A stretch of DNA of 12,029 nucleotides, from the NCBI GenBank assembly GCA_902826385.1, contig CADEEU010000073.1, positions 1-12,029 of the forward strand, in the 5' to 3' direction. Source of the DNA: an uncultured Acidobacteriota bacterium. Lineage in GTDB: Bacteria; Acidobacteriota; Blastocatellia; Pyrinomonadales; Pyrinomonadaceae. Every line of letters starts with the position of its first letter. Position 1 is the first letter of the stretch. The notes below the pieces were generated by a model that made no database searches, was not told the origin of the DNA, and saw nothing but the letters and a program-made list of their open reading frames with translations. Positions 1 through 7,160 of this stretch are shown one piece after another. The position numbers and the translations under genes are program-made.

Positions 1-1324
1 CAAGGTCCGCAAGCCTCGGAATTGTGGTCCGGGAGACCAGCGGCAGAAATACATTAAACGTTGTACCAGGCCCGAATTTACTCTCGAACCCGATTAGCCC
101 GCCATGGTGTTCGTCGATGCCGAACGCAATCGAAAGGCCCATTCCCGAGCCTTCGCCTACCGGCTTGGTGGTAAAAAACGGATCGAAAATTCGATTAAGA
201 TCGTTTCTGCCAATCCCAACCCCGGTGTCGGTAATGGAAACGACCACGGTACCGGCCTCATTCGTCGTCTTTATTCCGACCTCACCCGAACGAGCACCGA
301 TGGACTGTGCGGCATTCACGAGCAGGTTCATCCAAACCTGATTTAACTGTGCGGGAAACGAATCGATCTGTGGAATCTCGCCATATTCGCGTTTAAGCGC
401 GATCTTGCCGCCGCTGAAATATCGCGACAGCAGACGAATGGTTGAATCGAGACCTTCGTGCAGGTCGGTTTTCTTGAACTCCGCCTCGTCCAGCCGTGAA
501 AAGGTCCGCAAATTCTGCACGATATCGCGGACGCGCTCCACGCCCACCTGACAATCGGCAATCGCCTCATTTAGATCGGCAACCATTTGGCCGAAACCAA
601 TGCGTTTTTTGAGCTCAACGGCGGCCGTCCCGGCTGATTCGGAGTCGGCCCATTCGTAAGCATCAACCAGCTTGAGCAAGCTGCGAATGCTGTCGCCAAG
701 AAAATCCAGGTTTCCGGAAACAAACGCCACAGGATTGTTGATCTCGTGCGCTATTCCGGCCGCAAGCTGCCCGATCGAAGCCATTTTTTCGTTCTGTACG
801 ATTTGGGCTTGAAGTCTTTCCAGTTGGGCTTTGCCGCGAACGAGTTCCTCGTTTCTCGCCTCAAGGGCCGCTTTGTACTTGTTCGCGTTGACGATCAGGT
901 TTCGACGTTCGAGGGCACGGCTAACCGTCGACAGAAGAACGTCGTCATCGCAGGGTTTGATCAGATAGTCAAAAGCACCGAGCCGCACGGCCTCCAATGC
1001 CCGCTGCGGGCGATCGACGCCCGAGAGGACTATTACGGCGGTTTGCGGATAGCTTTCGACGATCTTACAAAGTAATTCGACACCGGAAAGCCCAGGCATG
1101 ATGACGTCGGTAATGACAAGCTCTATTTGCCGCTTTTTCAGATGCTCGAAGGCCTCCGAAAAGTTTTGAGCTTCGTAGCAGTCGTAGTTTGAGATCAAAA
1201 GCTTGGAAACGGCCTTCCGAACGGTCGTCGAATCGTCGACTATTAAAACACGTTCCCGCTGGGGGCCGGCATTAAAACTAAGTTCCTGCGTATTTCTGGG
1301 ATTGCTGGACAACTCTGAGTTCAT
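1..1324 (-). CDS. Response regulator-histidine kinase hybrid (partial, C-terminus cut by window edge)
   Basis: Reading the minus strand from the ATG at 1324-1322 gives an open frame of 441 codons that runs off the left edge without a stop. Residues ~25-140 are a receiver domain: acidic pair D30/D31, phospho-acceptor D73 in TDVIMPG, S101 and K123 in YLIKPC. Residues ~143-182 look like a charged helical or coiled-coil linker. The kinase core follows: H box with H193 in GIAHEINNPV, N box around QVWMNLLVNAAQS (329-341), G1 DTGVGI (366-371), F box DPFFTTKP (381-388) and G2 GEGSGMGLS (390-398). The catalytic domain seems complete near residue 428, so probably only a short tail is missing. The receiver-first order without membrane segments suggests a soluble kinase whose activity is set by phosphorylation of its own receiver, perhaps from another kinase (inference). 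No clear Shine-Dalgarno precedes the start. It is divergent from comM and shows no link to the kynurenine genes. Confidence 0.9.
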   Translation of the reverse strand, partial: MNSELSSNPRNTQELSFNAGPQRERVLIVDDSTTVRKAVSKLLISNYDCYEAQNFSEAFEHLKKRQIELVITDVIMPGLSGVELLCKIVESYPQTAVIVLSGVDRPQRALEAVRLGAFDYLIKPCDDDVLLSTVSRALERRNLIVNANKYKAALEARNEELVRGKAQLERLQAQIVQNEKMASIGQLAAGIAHEINNPVAFVSGNLDFLGDSIRSLLKLVDAYEWADSESAGTAAVELKKRIGFGQMVADLNEAIADCQVGVERVRDIVQNLRTFSRLDEAEFKKTDLHEGLDSTIRLLSRYFSGGKIALKREYGEIPQIDSFPAQLNQVWMNLLVNAAQSIGARSGEVGIKTTNEAGTVVVSITDTGVGIGRNDLNRIFDPFFTTKPVGEGSGMGLSIAFGIDEHHGGLIGFESKFGPGTTFNVFLPLVSRTTIPRLADL

Positions 1325-1632
1325 AAAGTGAGATTGAACCGGAGGGTCGTCAGGGGGCACTTCGACCGCGATTGCGAATCGCTATCCGCAAAACGTGTGC
1401 CAGATTGCTGATTTTTGAAGGCTGGTCCGCAACTGCCGTTCCTGCTTCATTTTGGTATTTGATCGATACAACCTGCGAGCAAATTCTGCTGACAAATTCC
1501 GTCAAACCGACAAGTCAACGCGCCAAAAATCGGCACCAAAACCTGGTCTGACATTTGTGTCGCCACGTATTTTTGCGGCATTTCCCTTTCTGGGATAAAC
1601 TGCGAACGTCACTCAATTTTCCTGCGTTCGTT
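1325..1632. other. Divergent intergenic region between the kinase and comM
   Basis: About 308 bases lie between two divergent starts. I see no coding frame with family resemblance and no RNA gene. It holds one perfect short inverted repeat (1368-1382) close to the kinase start. On the comM side there is a weak promoter-like pair: TTGCGG at 1573-1578 and TAAACT at 1596-1601, 17-bp spacing, ~30 bases before the comM ATG. The promoter match is poor and tentative. Confidence 0.5.
1368..1382. promoter_or_regulatory. Perfect 6-3-6 inverted repeat, possible operator
   Basis: GCGATT-GCG-AATCGC is a perfect dyad 44 bases upstream of the kinase start on the minus strand. No T-tract follows it, so a terminator is unlikely. 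It could be an operator for the kinase gene, but a 6-bp dyad can also occur by chance. Confidence 0.25.
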
Positions 1633-3201
1633 ATGCTATTTCTTGTTCAGTCAGCCGCCGTTTACGGCATCGATGCCATAATCGTCGACATCGAGGTCAA
1701 TCTGCAGCCTGTTCCAAAGGAAGGCGACGTCATCCCACCATTTACGATCGTTGGGCTGCCCGATGCGGCGATCAGAGAATCCAGAGAGCGCATCAAGGCC
1801 GCCATAAAGAACAGCGGTTTCTTTTTTCCGTTTCACAAGACGACGGTAAATCTGGCCCCGGCAGACGTTAGAAAAGAAGGCGCCAGCTTTGATCTGCCGA
1901 TAGCATTGGGAATACTCGGAGCAAGCGGCGACCTCGGCGACGGCCAGGACGCTGGAAGCACGATGAGCATCGGCGAGCTGTCGCTGGACGGACGTGTGCG
2001 GGCGGTCCGCGGCGCACTGTCGATAGCGTTAGCCGCAAGGGCAAAAGGGATCACGAACCTGATAGTTCCCGAAGAAAACGCACCCGAAGCGGCGGTCGTC
2101 CAGGAACTCAACGTTTATCCGGTCCACGACCTGAAACAGGCCGCCCGCCTTGCCAAGGACCTGAGCGGCGGACAGTTGACCTTTGTTCCGCCGATGAAGC
2201 TCGACCTTGCGGAATTCAAATCGAACGATTCAAATTACAACGTCGATTTTTCGGAAGTGCGCGGACAGCAATCGGCCAAACGGGCGCTGGAAGTCGCAAG
2301 TGCGGGCGGACATAACATTCTTTTTATCGGCCCGCCGGGGTCGGGCAAGACGATGCTGGCTAAACGCCTGCCGACGATCCTGCCGCCGCTCGAGTTTGAG
2401 GAAGCGCTTGAGATAACAAAGATTCACTCGGTCGCCGGGCTGACCGGACGGTCGGGGCTGATCCGCGAGCGGCCATTCAAATCGCCGCATCACACGGTCT
2501 CGCACGCCGGATTGATAGGCGGTGGCTCGATTCCGCGACCGGGCGAGGTTTCGCTCGCACATCTTGGCGTGCTGTTCCTGGATGAACTTCCCGAGTTCGA
2601 CCGCAGCGTTCTGGAGGTGCTGCGTCAGCCGATGGAAGATAAACAGGTCACCATTTCACGTGCGGCCAGCTCTTTAACATTTCCATCGAATTTCACGCTG
2701 GTCGCCTCTATGAATCCGTGCCCGTGCGGATACTTCGGCTCGACCAGAGATTGCAAATGCTCGCCGATACAGATACAGCGTTATGTCGGAAAGATATCGG
2801 GACCGCTGATGGACCGGATCGACATCCACATCGATGTTCCGGCGGTAAAGTTCAAGGAGCTTCGCGGAAAAAACGTGGAGCCGGCGGAAAGCTCCAGCGA
2901 GGTTCGTGGAAGGGTAATTCGAGCACGCGAGATTCAGAACAAGCGGCTTGGCGGTGACGGCGTTTACTCAAACTCGGCGATGTCGCCGAAGCAGATAAGG
3001 GAATACTGCGGGTTAGATACCGAATGCGAGACGCTGCTCGAAAAAGCGATGCAGCGGCAGGGACTATCGGCCCGCGCTCACGACCGTATCCTAAAGGTCG
3101 CACGCACTATCGCCGACCTCGCCGGCAGCGAAAAGATCGAAGCCGGTCACATCAGCGAAGCCATTAATTTCCGTTCGCTCGACAGAAATTATTGGGCTTG
3201 A
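1633..3201 (+). CDS. comM: ComM/YifB family Mg-chelatase-like AAA+ ATPase
   Basis: This 522-residue protein belongs to the YifB/ComM family; ComM of naturally transformable bacteria is a hexameric helicase acting in branch migration during recombination of incoming DNA. The N-terminus MLFLVQSAAVYGIDA fits the family start, so I chose the ATG at 1633 rather than 1555, whose extra 26 residues resemble nothing in the family. In order: N-terminal ChlI-like domain (~1-170, with FTIVGLPDAAIRESRERI), AAA+ module (~195-405) with Walker A GPPGSGKT (233-240), Walker B LFLDE (D317, E318), a Cys cluster NPCPCGY...CKC (C363, C365, C374, C376; probably metal binding) and arginine finger in MDRIDIH (R395), then the Mg-chelatase C-terminal helical domain (~412-508). 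A short extra stretch (KEGDVIPP) precedes FTIVGLPD compared with the usual sequence. All key residues are present. It stands alone; presence does not prove competence. Confidence 0.93.
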   Translation: MLFLVQSAAVYGIDAIIVDIEVNLQPVPKEGDVIPPFTIVGLPDAAIRESRERIKAAIKNSGFFFPFHKTTVNLAPADVRKEGASFDLPIALGILGASGDLGDGQDAGSTMSIGELSLDGRVRAVRGALSIALAARAKGITNLIVPEENAPEAAVVQELNVYPVHDLKQAARLAKDLSGGQLTFVPPMKLDLAEFKSNDSNYNVDFSEVRGQQSAKRALEVASAGGHNILFIGPPGSGKTMLAKRLPTILPPLEFEEALEITKIHSVAGLTGRSGLIRERPFKSPHHTVSHAGLIGGGSIPRPGEVSLAHLGVLFLDELPEFDRSVLEVLRQPMEDKQVTISRAASSLTFPSNFTLVASMNPCPCGYFGSTRDCKCSPIQIQRYVGKISGPLMDRIDIHIDVPAVKFKELRGKNVEPAESSSEVRGRVIRAREIQNKRLGGDGVYSNSAMSPKQIREYCGLDTECETLLEKAMQRQGLSARAHDRILKVARTIADLAGSEKIEAGHISEAINFRSLDRNYWA

Positions 3202-3255
3202 AAATTTGCGAAGTTAGGCCACGTCGCCCGTCACGAGTTCGCCGAACATTTAGGT

Positions 3256-3261
3256 TAGAAT
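3256..3261 (+). promoter_or_regulatory. Possible -10 element (TAGAAT) for a leaderless ridA-like transcript
   Basis: TAGAAT ends 7 bases before the ATG at 3269, so transcription would start at or next to the start codon. No convincing -35 box is visible at 16-18 bp spacing, and no Shine-Dalgarno precedes the gene. The geometry resembles the antitoxin promoter at 8174-8201. Confidence 0.35.
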
Positions 3262-3268
3262 ATGCGGT

Positions 3269-3685
3269 ATGAATGACGCTTTTGATTCGAACCGTGCCCC
3301 CGAACCGGTCGGGCCGTACCCGCATGCCCGCCGAGTCGGCAATCTGCTCTTCCTTTCCGGCGTCGGGCCGCGTGAACGCGGGACGAAGAAAATTCCGGGA
3401 GTTGAGTTGAATGACGCGGGCGAGATGGTTTCTTACGACATTGAGACGCAGTGCCGCTCGGTTTTTCAGAACGTTCGCTACATATTAGAAGATGCGGGTT
3501 CGGCATGGGAAAATATCGTTGACGTAACGGTTTTTCTGACAAATATGAAGGCCGATTTTCCCAAATACAATGAAATCTACGCCGAGTATTTTGCCGAAAA
3601 TCGCCCGTGTCGGACGACGGTCGAAATAACTTCCCTGCCCACGCCAATCGCAATCGAGCTAAAGGTCATCGCGACCATTGATTGA
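3269..3685 (+). CDS. RidA-family protein, probable 2-aminomuconate deaminase
   Basis: This 138-residue protein has the RidA/YjgF fold signature over nearly its whole length. APEPVGPYPHARRVGNLLFL is followed by LSGVGPRER, and the pattern VTVFLTNM...FPKYNEIYAEYF...RPCRTTVEI leads to the conserved Arg (R115) and Glu (E130 in IAIELKVIA). The N-terminal PYPHARRVG and the GVELNDAGE stretch resemble 2-aminomuconate deaminases of meta-cleavage clusters more than housekeeping RidA, which deaminates reactive enamines/imines. In the kynurenine route it would hydrolyse 2-aminomuconate to 4-oxalocrotonate and ammonia. The nearby nbaC/ACMSD/kynU/kmo genes support this, though it is separated from them by DUF1697 and a reverse-strand gene. 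Start: only sensible ATG, possibly leaderless. The deaminase assignment over generic RidA is moderately sure; the family is sure. Confidence 0.85.
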   Translation: MNDAFDSNRAPEPVGPYPHARRVGNLLFLSGVGPRERGTKKIPGVELNDAGEMVSYDIETQCRSVFQNVRYILEDAGSAWENIVDVTVFLTNMKADFPKYNEIYAEYFAENRPCRTTVEITSLPTPIAIELKVIATID

Positions 3686-3686
3686 C

Positions 3687-4214
3687 ATGAGATATATTGC
3701 CCTGCTCCGCGGCATAAACGTCGGCGGAAACACGATGATCAAGATGGCCGAGCTCAAAACTTCTTTCGAATCGCTCGGCTTTAAGAACGTCGTAACTTAC
3801 GTCAATAGTGGAAATCTGGCGTTCGACGCCGGAAAGTCGATAGAGGCGAAAATAGTTGCAAAGATAGAGAAAGCGATCGAAAAAGATTTTGGGAAGCAGG
3901 TCCCGGTGATGGTTCGCGAGCAAAGCGAGATTTCAGGGATCATGGCCGCAAATCCGTTTGAGGGCGAGTTCGAAAGCCACAAGGAGATGCACGTGCTTTT
4001 TCTGAAAGAAGAAATGCCCGCCGATAAACGGAAACAACTGCTGGACGCCGCTCCGGAAAAAGAGCGATTCGTCGTTAAGGGCCGAGAGGTCTATTGTCAT
4101 CTTCCGCTCGGGGTCGCCGACAGCCTGCTCGGTAAAAGCTTTATCGAAAAGAAACTGAAACTGGCCGTCACGGGGCGAAACTGGCGGACGGTTGAAAAAC
4201 TTGCAAGCCTTTGA
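3687..4214 (+). CDS. DUF1697 family protein
   Basis: This protein of 175 residues starts at the ATG one base after the ridA-like stop. An upstream in-frame TTG at 3678 would add three residues, but MRYIALLRGINVGG is the typical family beginning. The signature is LLRGINVGGN...KMAELKTSFESLGFKNVVTYVNSGNLAF, and the C-terminus GKSFIEKKLKLAVTGRNWRTVEKL is also typical (GxxxTxRNWxTVxKL). The biochemical role of DUF1697 is not established to my knowledge. The tight spacing suggests co-transcription with the deaminase-like gene, but members occur in many contexts, so this says little about function. The end is 10 bases from the convergent FAD oxidoreductase, with no clear terminator between them. Confidence 0.9.
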   Translation: MRYIALLRGINVGGNTMIKMAELKTSFESLGFKNVVTYVNSGNLAFDAGKSIEAKIVAKIEKAIEKDFGKQVPVMVREQSEISGIMAANPFEGEFESHKEMHVLFLKEEMPADKRKQLLDAAPEKERFVVKGREVYCHLPLGVADSLLGKSFIEKKLKLAVTGRNWRTVEKLASL

Positions 4215-4224
4215 TCTGCACCTT

Positions 4225-5430
4225 TCAGCGTCGAAATCGAAAATACTCATCCAGCGGATGTTTTTCGCCTTTGAGCATCGCTGCGACCATATCCATCCCG
4301 ATCACCGAAAATGTAATGCCGTTTCCGCCAAAACCGAGAACGAAATAAGCCGACGGAAAATTCGGGTGCTTTCCGATATATGGCAATCCGTCTTTCGTTT
4401 CGCCGAATGTTCCGGCCCAGGCAAAATCGGTTCGAAATTTTATCGACGGCATCAGCTTTTTCAACTTTTTCTCTAGCTTGATCGCCTTTTTGCCGACCAA
4501 TGAATCGCGTTTTGCCGCATTCATAAACTCTTCGTCCTCGCCGCCGATAAGAATGCGGTTGTCATCAGTCGTTCTCATGTAAATATACGGATCGGCCGTG
4601 TTCCAAAACAATGTTTCGCTCAAGTGTGAATGCTCGGTTTCTGAAACCTCGCCGACGATAGCGTAGGTCGAAATGAGGTCAACGAATCTATCTTTGATCA
4701 GCTCCGTGCTTTCAAAGCCGCTGCAGTAAATTACTTTTTTGGCCTTGATCGTATTGCCGTATTCCGTGATCACCGTTACGGCGTTTCGCTTATGCTCCGT
4801 CCTGACAATTTCAGTCTTGTCGTAAACAGCCAGCCCCCGTTTAGAGCTAAATGCCAAAAGTTCGTGTGCAAAACGGAAGGCATCGATACTGCCGCCTTGT
4901 TCGGATAAAATGCCGCCGAAAGCACTCTCAATTCCGAATTTTTCCTCGATTTCCGCAGGATCAAGCCAACCAACCGGAAATCCATGTTTCTCACGGGCCC
5001 GAAACTCATTCTTTAACTTGTCGACATCTTTATTTAGCGCTGCAAAGTATAAAGACGCTTTCTTTTTGAAACCGCACGTTGATTTGATCCTGCGAGATAT
5101 TTTTCCAAGGTCGTCAATTGAGTTGAAACAAGCCCAGTAGCTTTCCACCGCGCCCTTTTCGCCAATCATTTCGATCAATTCGTGAAGCGGTGTATCGATC
5201 TCATACTGCAGCATCGACGTTGTCGCCGACGAACTGCCGTGGGCGATCTCACGTCGGTCTATCAGTGTTGTTTCGTGACCCTCTTCGAGGCATCGGTGGG
5301 CGATCAGGCTTCCCGTTATCCCGCTGCCGACAACCAGGATTTCGGTCTCAGTATTCCGGTCAAGCGATGGATACGAACCGATCAGGCCATTTTTTATCAG
5401 CCAAAACGGCTCGTTTGATCTTAATTTCAT
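4225..5430 (-). CDS. FAD-dependent oxidoreductase (DAO/DadA-like)
   Basis: This 401-residue protein has an N-terminal Rossmann dinucleotide motif VVGSGITGS (G35, G37, G40), with the strand-end acidic residue D58 in TLIDRREIAHGSSS, as in the D-amino-acid oxidase family (DadA, glycine oxidase, sarcosine oxidase, gamma-glutamylputrescine oxidase). The GSSSATTSMLQYEID stretch follows the FAD site. The C-terminus carries the second flavin-contact region: WAGTFGETKDGLPYIGKHP, then YFVLGFGGNGITFS. The likely reaction is oxidation of an amine or amino acid; the substrate cannot be read from sequence. No signal peptide or membrane segment is visible. An AGGA lies at a suitable distance upstream of the ATG. 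It is divergent from nbaC with an 82-bp shared promoter region, so co-regulation with kynurenine catabolism is possible but unproven. Confidence 0.88.
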   Translation of the reverse strand: MKLRSNEPFWLIKNGLIGSYPSLDRNTETEILVVGSGITGSLIAHRCLEEGHETTLIDRREIAHGSSSATTSMLQYEIDTPLHELIEMIGEKGAVESYWACFNSIDDLGKISRRIKSTCGFKKKASLYFAALNKDVDKLKNEFRAREKHGFPVGWLDPAEIEEKFGIESAFGGILSEQGGSIDAFRFAHELLAFSSKRGLAVYDKTEIVRTEHKRNAVTVITEYGNTIKAKKVIYCSGFESTELIKDRFVDLISTYAIVGEVSETEHSHLSETLFWNTADPYIYMRTTDDNRILIGGEDEEFMNAAKRDSLVGKKAIKLEKKLKKLMPSIKFRTDFAWAGTFGETKDGLPYIGKHPNFPSAYFVLGFGGNGITFSVIGMDMVAAMLKGEKHPLDEYFRFRR

Positions 5431-5460
5431 ATTGTCCTGCGACTTATCTGCTGACTTGAT

Positions 5461-5468
5461 TGTATAAT
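5461..5468 (+). promoter_or_regulatory. Candidate -10 box of the kynurenine cluster in the divergent spacer
   Basis: TATAAT at 5463-5468 is a perfect sigma70-type -10 on the plus strand, 44 bases before the nbaC ATG; the -35 is poor (CGACTT at 5440-5445, 17-bp spacing). The same bases read on the minus strand give TATACA (5466-5461), a possible -10 for the FAD oxidoreductase, so the two promoters could overlap. TGAT...ATCA sequences flank the box (5457-5460 and 5474-5477) and may be half-sites of an operator. Confidence 0.55.
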
Positions 5469-5512
5469 GTTTGTGATCAGGTTAACGTCTCTTCACACAC
5501 AAGTCGGACTTT

Positions 5513-5857
5513 ATGTCGATAAGACGCCCTTTTAATTTTAAACAGTGGATCGAAGATCATCGACATCTTCTGAAACCACCGGTTGGAAACCAGTGCGTCT
5601 ATGATGACGATGATTTTATCGTGATGGTCGTTGGCGGCCCGAATTCGCGAAAAGATTATCACTGGGACGAGGGCGAAGAGCTTTTCTACCAGCTTGAAGG
5701 CGACATAAAGGTGCAGATCCAGGAAGACGGCAAAGCCGTTGAAATAGCCATCCGCGAAGGCGAGATGTTTCTTTTACCGCCACGCATCCCTCACAATCCG
5801 GTTCGGGCCGCAAACACGGTCGGACTAGTTATCGAACGAAAGCGCCGCGAAGGTTAA
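5513..5857 (+). CDS. nbaC: 3-hydroxyanthranilate 3,4-dioxygenase, cupin domain (ends at an in-frame TAA)
   Basis: The 114-residue frame is the cupin part of bacterial 3-hydroxyanthranilate 3,4-dioxygenase, the Fe(II) ring-cleaving enzyme that makes 2-amino-3-carboxymuconate semialdehyde. Alignment from memory with the 174-residue Cupriavidus metallidurans enzyme is collinear: PFNFKQWIEDHRHLLKPPVGN, then FIVMVVGGPNSRKDYH, then EELFYQLEGD. Iron ligands H50, E56 and H94 are present, as are the substrate-binding R46, R98 and E108. The frame stops at TAA 5855-5857 right after IERKRREG, where the family continues into a C-terminal rubredoxin-like domain. That domain follows directly in the same frame (next entry). 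114 + 1 + 59 codons equals 174, the usual full length, so the stop replaces one residue with no frameshift. Since eukaryotic enzymes lack the Cys4 domain, this part may work alone, but that is inference. Confidence 0.92.
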   Translation: MSIRRPFNFKQWIEDHRHLLKPPVGNQCVYDDDDFIVMVVGGPNSRKDYHWDEGEELFYQLEGDIKVQIQEDGKAVEIAIREGEMFLLPPRIPHNPVRAANTVGLVIERKRREG

Positions 5858-6037
5858 TTGGACGGTCTGTTATGGTTTTGCGAAAACTGTAACAACAGAC
5901 TTTACGAAGAATACTTTCAGCTGACGGACATCACCACACAGTTCCAGGGCGTTTTCAAAAAGTTCTACAGCGACCCAGAGCTTAGAACTTGCAAGAATTG
6001 CGGAAGTATTATTGAGCCGCCGCCGGTGGCGGCTTAA
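5858..6037 (+). CDS. nbaC: Detached C-terminal rubredoxin-like domain of 3-hydroxyanthranilate dioxygenase
   Basis: Immediately after the TAA, the same frame continues for 59 codons to a second TAA (6035-6037). It begins LDGLLWFCENCNNRLYEEYF, matching the bacterial family's LDGxxWYCxxCxxxxxxxxxQL, and continues to FKKFYSDPELRTCKNCGSII. Both CxxC pairs that bind the second iron in the C. metallidurans enzyme are intact (C123, C126, C160, C163 in full-length numbering). It could be made by reinitiation at the TTG at 5858-5860, which abuts the stop and has GAAGG at 5849-5853 with a 4-base spacer, or by stop readthrough, or not at all if this is a fresh nonsense mutation. A sequencing error is also possible. 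The intact domain argues for a recent or tolerated change. UAA is neither the selenocysteine nor the pyrrolysine codon. Confidence 0.8.
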   Translation: MDGLLWFCENCNNRLYEEYFQLTDITTQFQGVFKKFYSDPELRTCKNCGSIIEPPPVAA

Positions 6038-6047
6038 AGAAATTTTT
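6015..6047 (+). terminator. Hairpin with downstream T5 at the nbaC 3' end; weak terminator or attenuator
   Basis: AGCCGCC (6015-6021) pairs perfectly with GGCGGCT (6028-6034) across a 6-base loop. A T5 run follows at 6043-6047, with eight A-rich bases between stem and Ts. The hairpin overlaps the last codons of the nbaC tail. The gap makes it a poor intrinsic terminator; partial attenuation before the hydrolase is plausible. The hydrolase having its own strong ribosome site fits a break here. Confidence 0.35.
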
Positions 6048-6087
6048 GAATTTATACCCCCATTTATTCTTTGCAAAAACTGCGGTT

Positions 6088-6094
6088 AGGGAGG
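6088..6094 (+). promoter_or_regulatory. Strong Shine-Dalgarno AGGGAGG that fixes the hydrolase start
   Basis: AGGGAGG sits 5 bases before the ATG at 6100. It selects that codon over the upstream in-frame TTG at 6046, whose 18-residue extension would contain this site. Confidence 0.8.
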
Positions 6095-6099
6095 TTTTC

Positions 6100-7104
6100 A
6101 TGGCAATTACAGTTACAGAACCAGTGGTTCGGGGTAATCTCGGCGACGGCAACTTCAGCGGACTGGCCGGCAACTCGACCGGAGCACCAGGAACGATCGA
6201 AGGTTATCAAAGCCAGTCAAAGTACTACAACGTGCCGGCGGTTACGGCTAAAAACACGGGCGTCAGCACATCGAACCCGATTGACAAACTACTCCTTTAC
6301 GTCAACGGCATCGGAACTCCGCGCGCAGCTCATGCTTATACGGTGAAGCTTATCAGCGTCGTCACGAACACGAAGGTGATCGGTATTTATAACCAAAGCG
6401 GTGATGGCGAGGGAACAAATCTTTTCTTTGACCTTATCCAATGCCTCGGTGACAAAACAGGCCTCGGCAACAACCCGGCGACCAATACCATGGCTAATTC
6501 TGTTGCCACCGCCTGTAAAGAAGGCAGGTACATAAACATAATCGCACACAGCCAGGGTGCAATTATCACCAGCCGTGCGATGCGCCAGGCAATCGGGATG
6601 CTGTTGGACTATTACGGAAGACAAGATCCGGTCGTCAAACCCCTGCTGGAAGAAGTCGACAGAATCAACAGCCGGACGCTTTGGGAAAAATTGACTACCA
6701 CCCGTTCCAGCGATCTTCGAAATTCCATAACCATAATCACTCTCGCCAGAGAACTGCAGGACAGGATCAAACCCATTGTCGAAACGCAGCTGGATTCATA
6801 CGTTTCAGCGCAAACCTTCGGCGGCGCGGCGAGGTTTTATCCCGACGGGCCGCGGTACCGACACGTTTACAATTTTTGGGATCCGGTCCCGATGTTGGTC
6901 GGCCAGGGCGACATAATGACCGGGCCGGGCCGCGGGGCACAAGTTATTGAACTCAACCGTAACGCCGGCAGTCGCATCCGCGACTTTGTCGATGACCACT
7001 CAATTACAAATGTGTATATGCAATCGAGCGACAACTTTGTCGATAGACTCGGGAAAAAAGTAGATTCAACCTATATCCCGATCGATATGAGCATGGTCCG
7101 GTAA
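6100..7104 (+). CDS. Alpha/beta-hydrolase fold protein (lipase/esterase-like), unknown substrate
   Basis: This 334-residue protein has no signal peptide or membrane segment. The first ~60 residues are rich in G, N, S and T and look unstructured. The hydrolase core begins at LLLYVNGIGTP (64-74), followed by GIYNQSGDG and the nucleophile elbow IIAHSQGAI (S151). Late motifs give the rest of a triad: D261 in YNFWDPVPMLVG and H300 in DDHSITNVYM, the pattern of class-3-lipase-like and secreted-effector-like hydrolases. It lies between nbaC and ACMSD on the same strand. Kynurenine formamidase of the AFMID type is also an alpha/beta-hydrolase and is missing here, but the HGG(x)W motif of that family is absent, so I do not assign it. 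Its own strong ribosome site and unrelated family suggest an insertion into the cluster. Function unknown. Confidence 0.82.
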   Translation: MAITVTEPVVRGNLGDGNFSGLAGNSTGAPGTIEGYQSQSKYYNVPAVTAKNTGVSTSNPIDKLLLYVNGIGTPRAAHAYTVKLISVVTNTKVIGIYNQSGDGEGTNLFFDLIQCLGDKTGLGNNPATNTMANSVATACKEGRYINIIAHSQGAIITSRAMRQAIGMLLDYYGRQDPVVKPLLEEVDRINSRTLWEKLTTTRSSDLRNSITIITLARELQDRIKPIVETQLDSYVSAQTFGGAARFYPDGPRYRHVYNFWDPVPMLVGQGDIMTGPGRGAQVIELNRNAGSRIRDFVDDHSITNVYMQSSDNFVDRLGKKVDSTYIPIDMSMVR

Positions 7105-7160
7105 CGAAGAATTTTGCGTTACTGCCCAACGATAAATCGACCGACCTCTCACGCCTTTGA

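Noticed and set aside
1555..1632. Longer start for comM adding 26 residues
   Set aside because: The extension has no family resemblance and the ATG at 1633 gives the canonical N-terminus.
4200..4240. Bidirectional terminator between the convergent DUF1697 and FAD genes
   Set aside because: Only 10 bases separate the stops and I see no stable hairpin with a T-tract.
5840..5870. A frameshift or a recoded selenocysteine/pyrrolysine codon as the reason for the nbaC interruption
   Set aside because: Both halves are in the same frame with no missing or extra base relative to the family, and the codon is TAA, which is not used for either amino acid.
6100..7104. Assigning the hydrolase as kynurenine formamidase (AFMID/KynB)
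   Set aside because: The AFMID HGG(x)W oxyanion motif is missing, and KynB is a different metal-dependent fold; only genomic position favours the idea.
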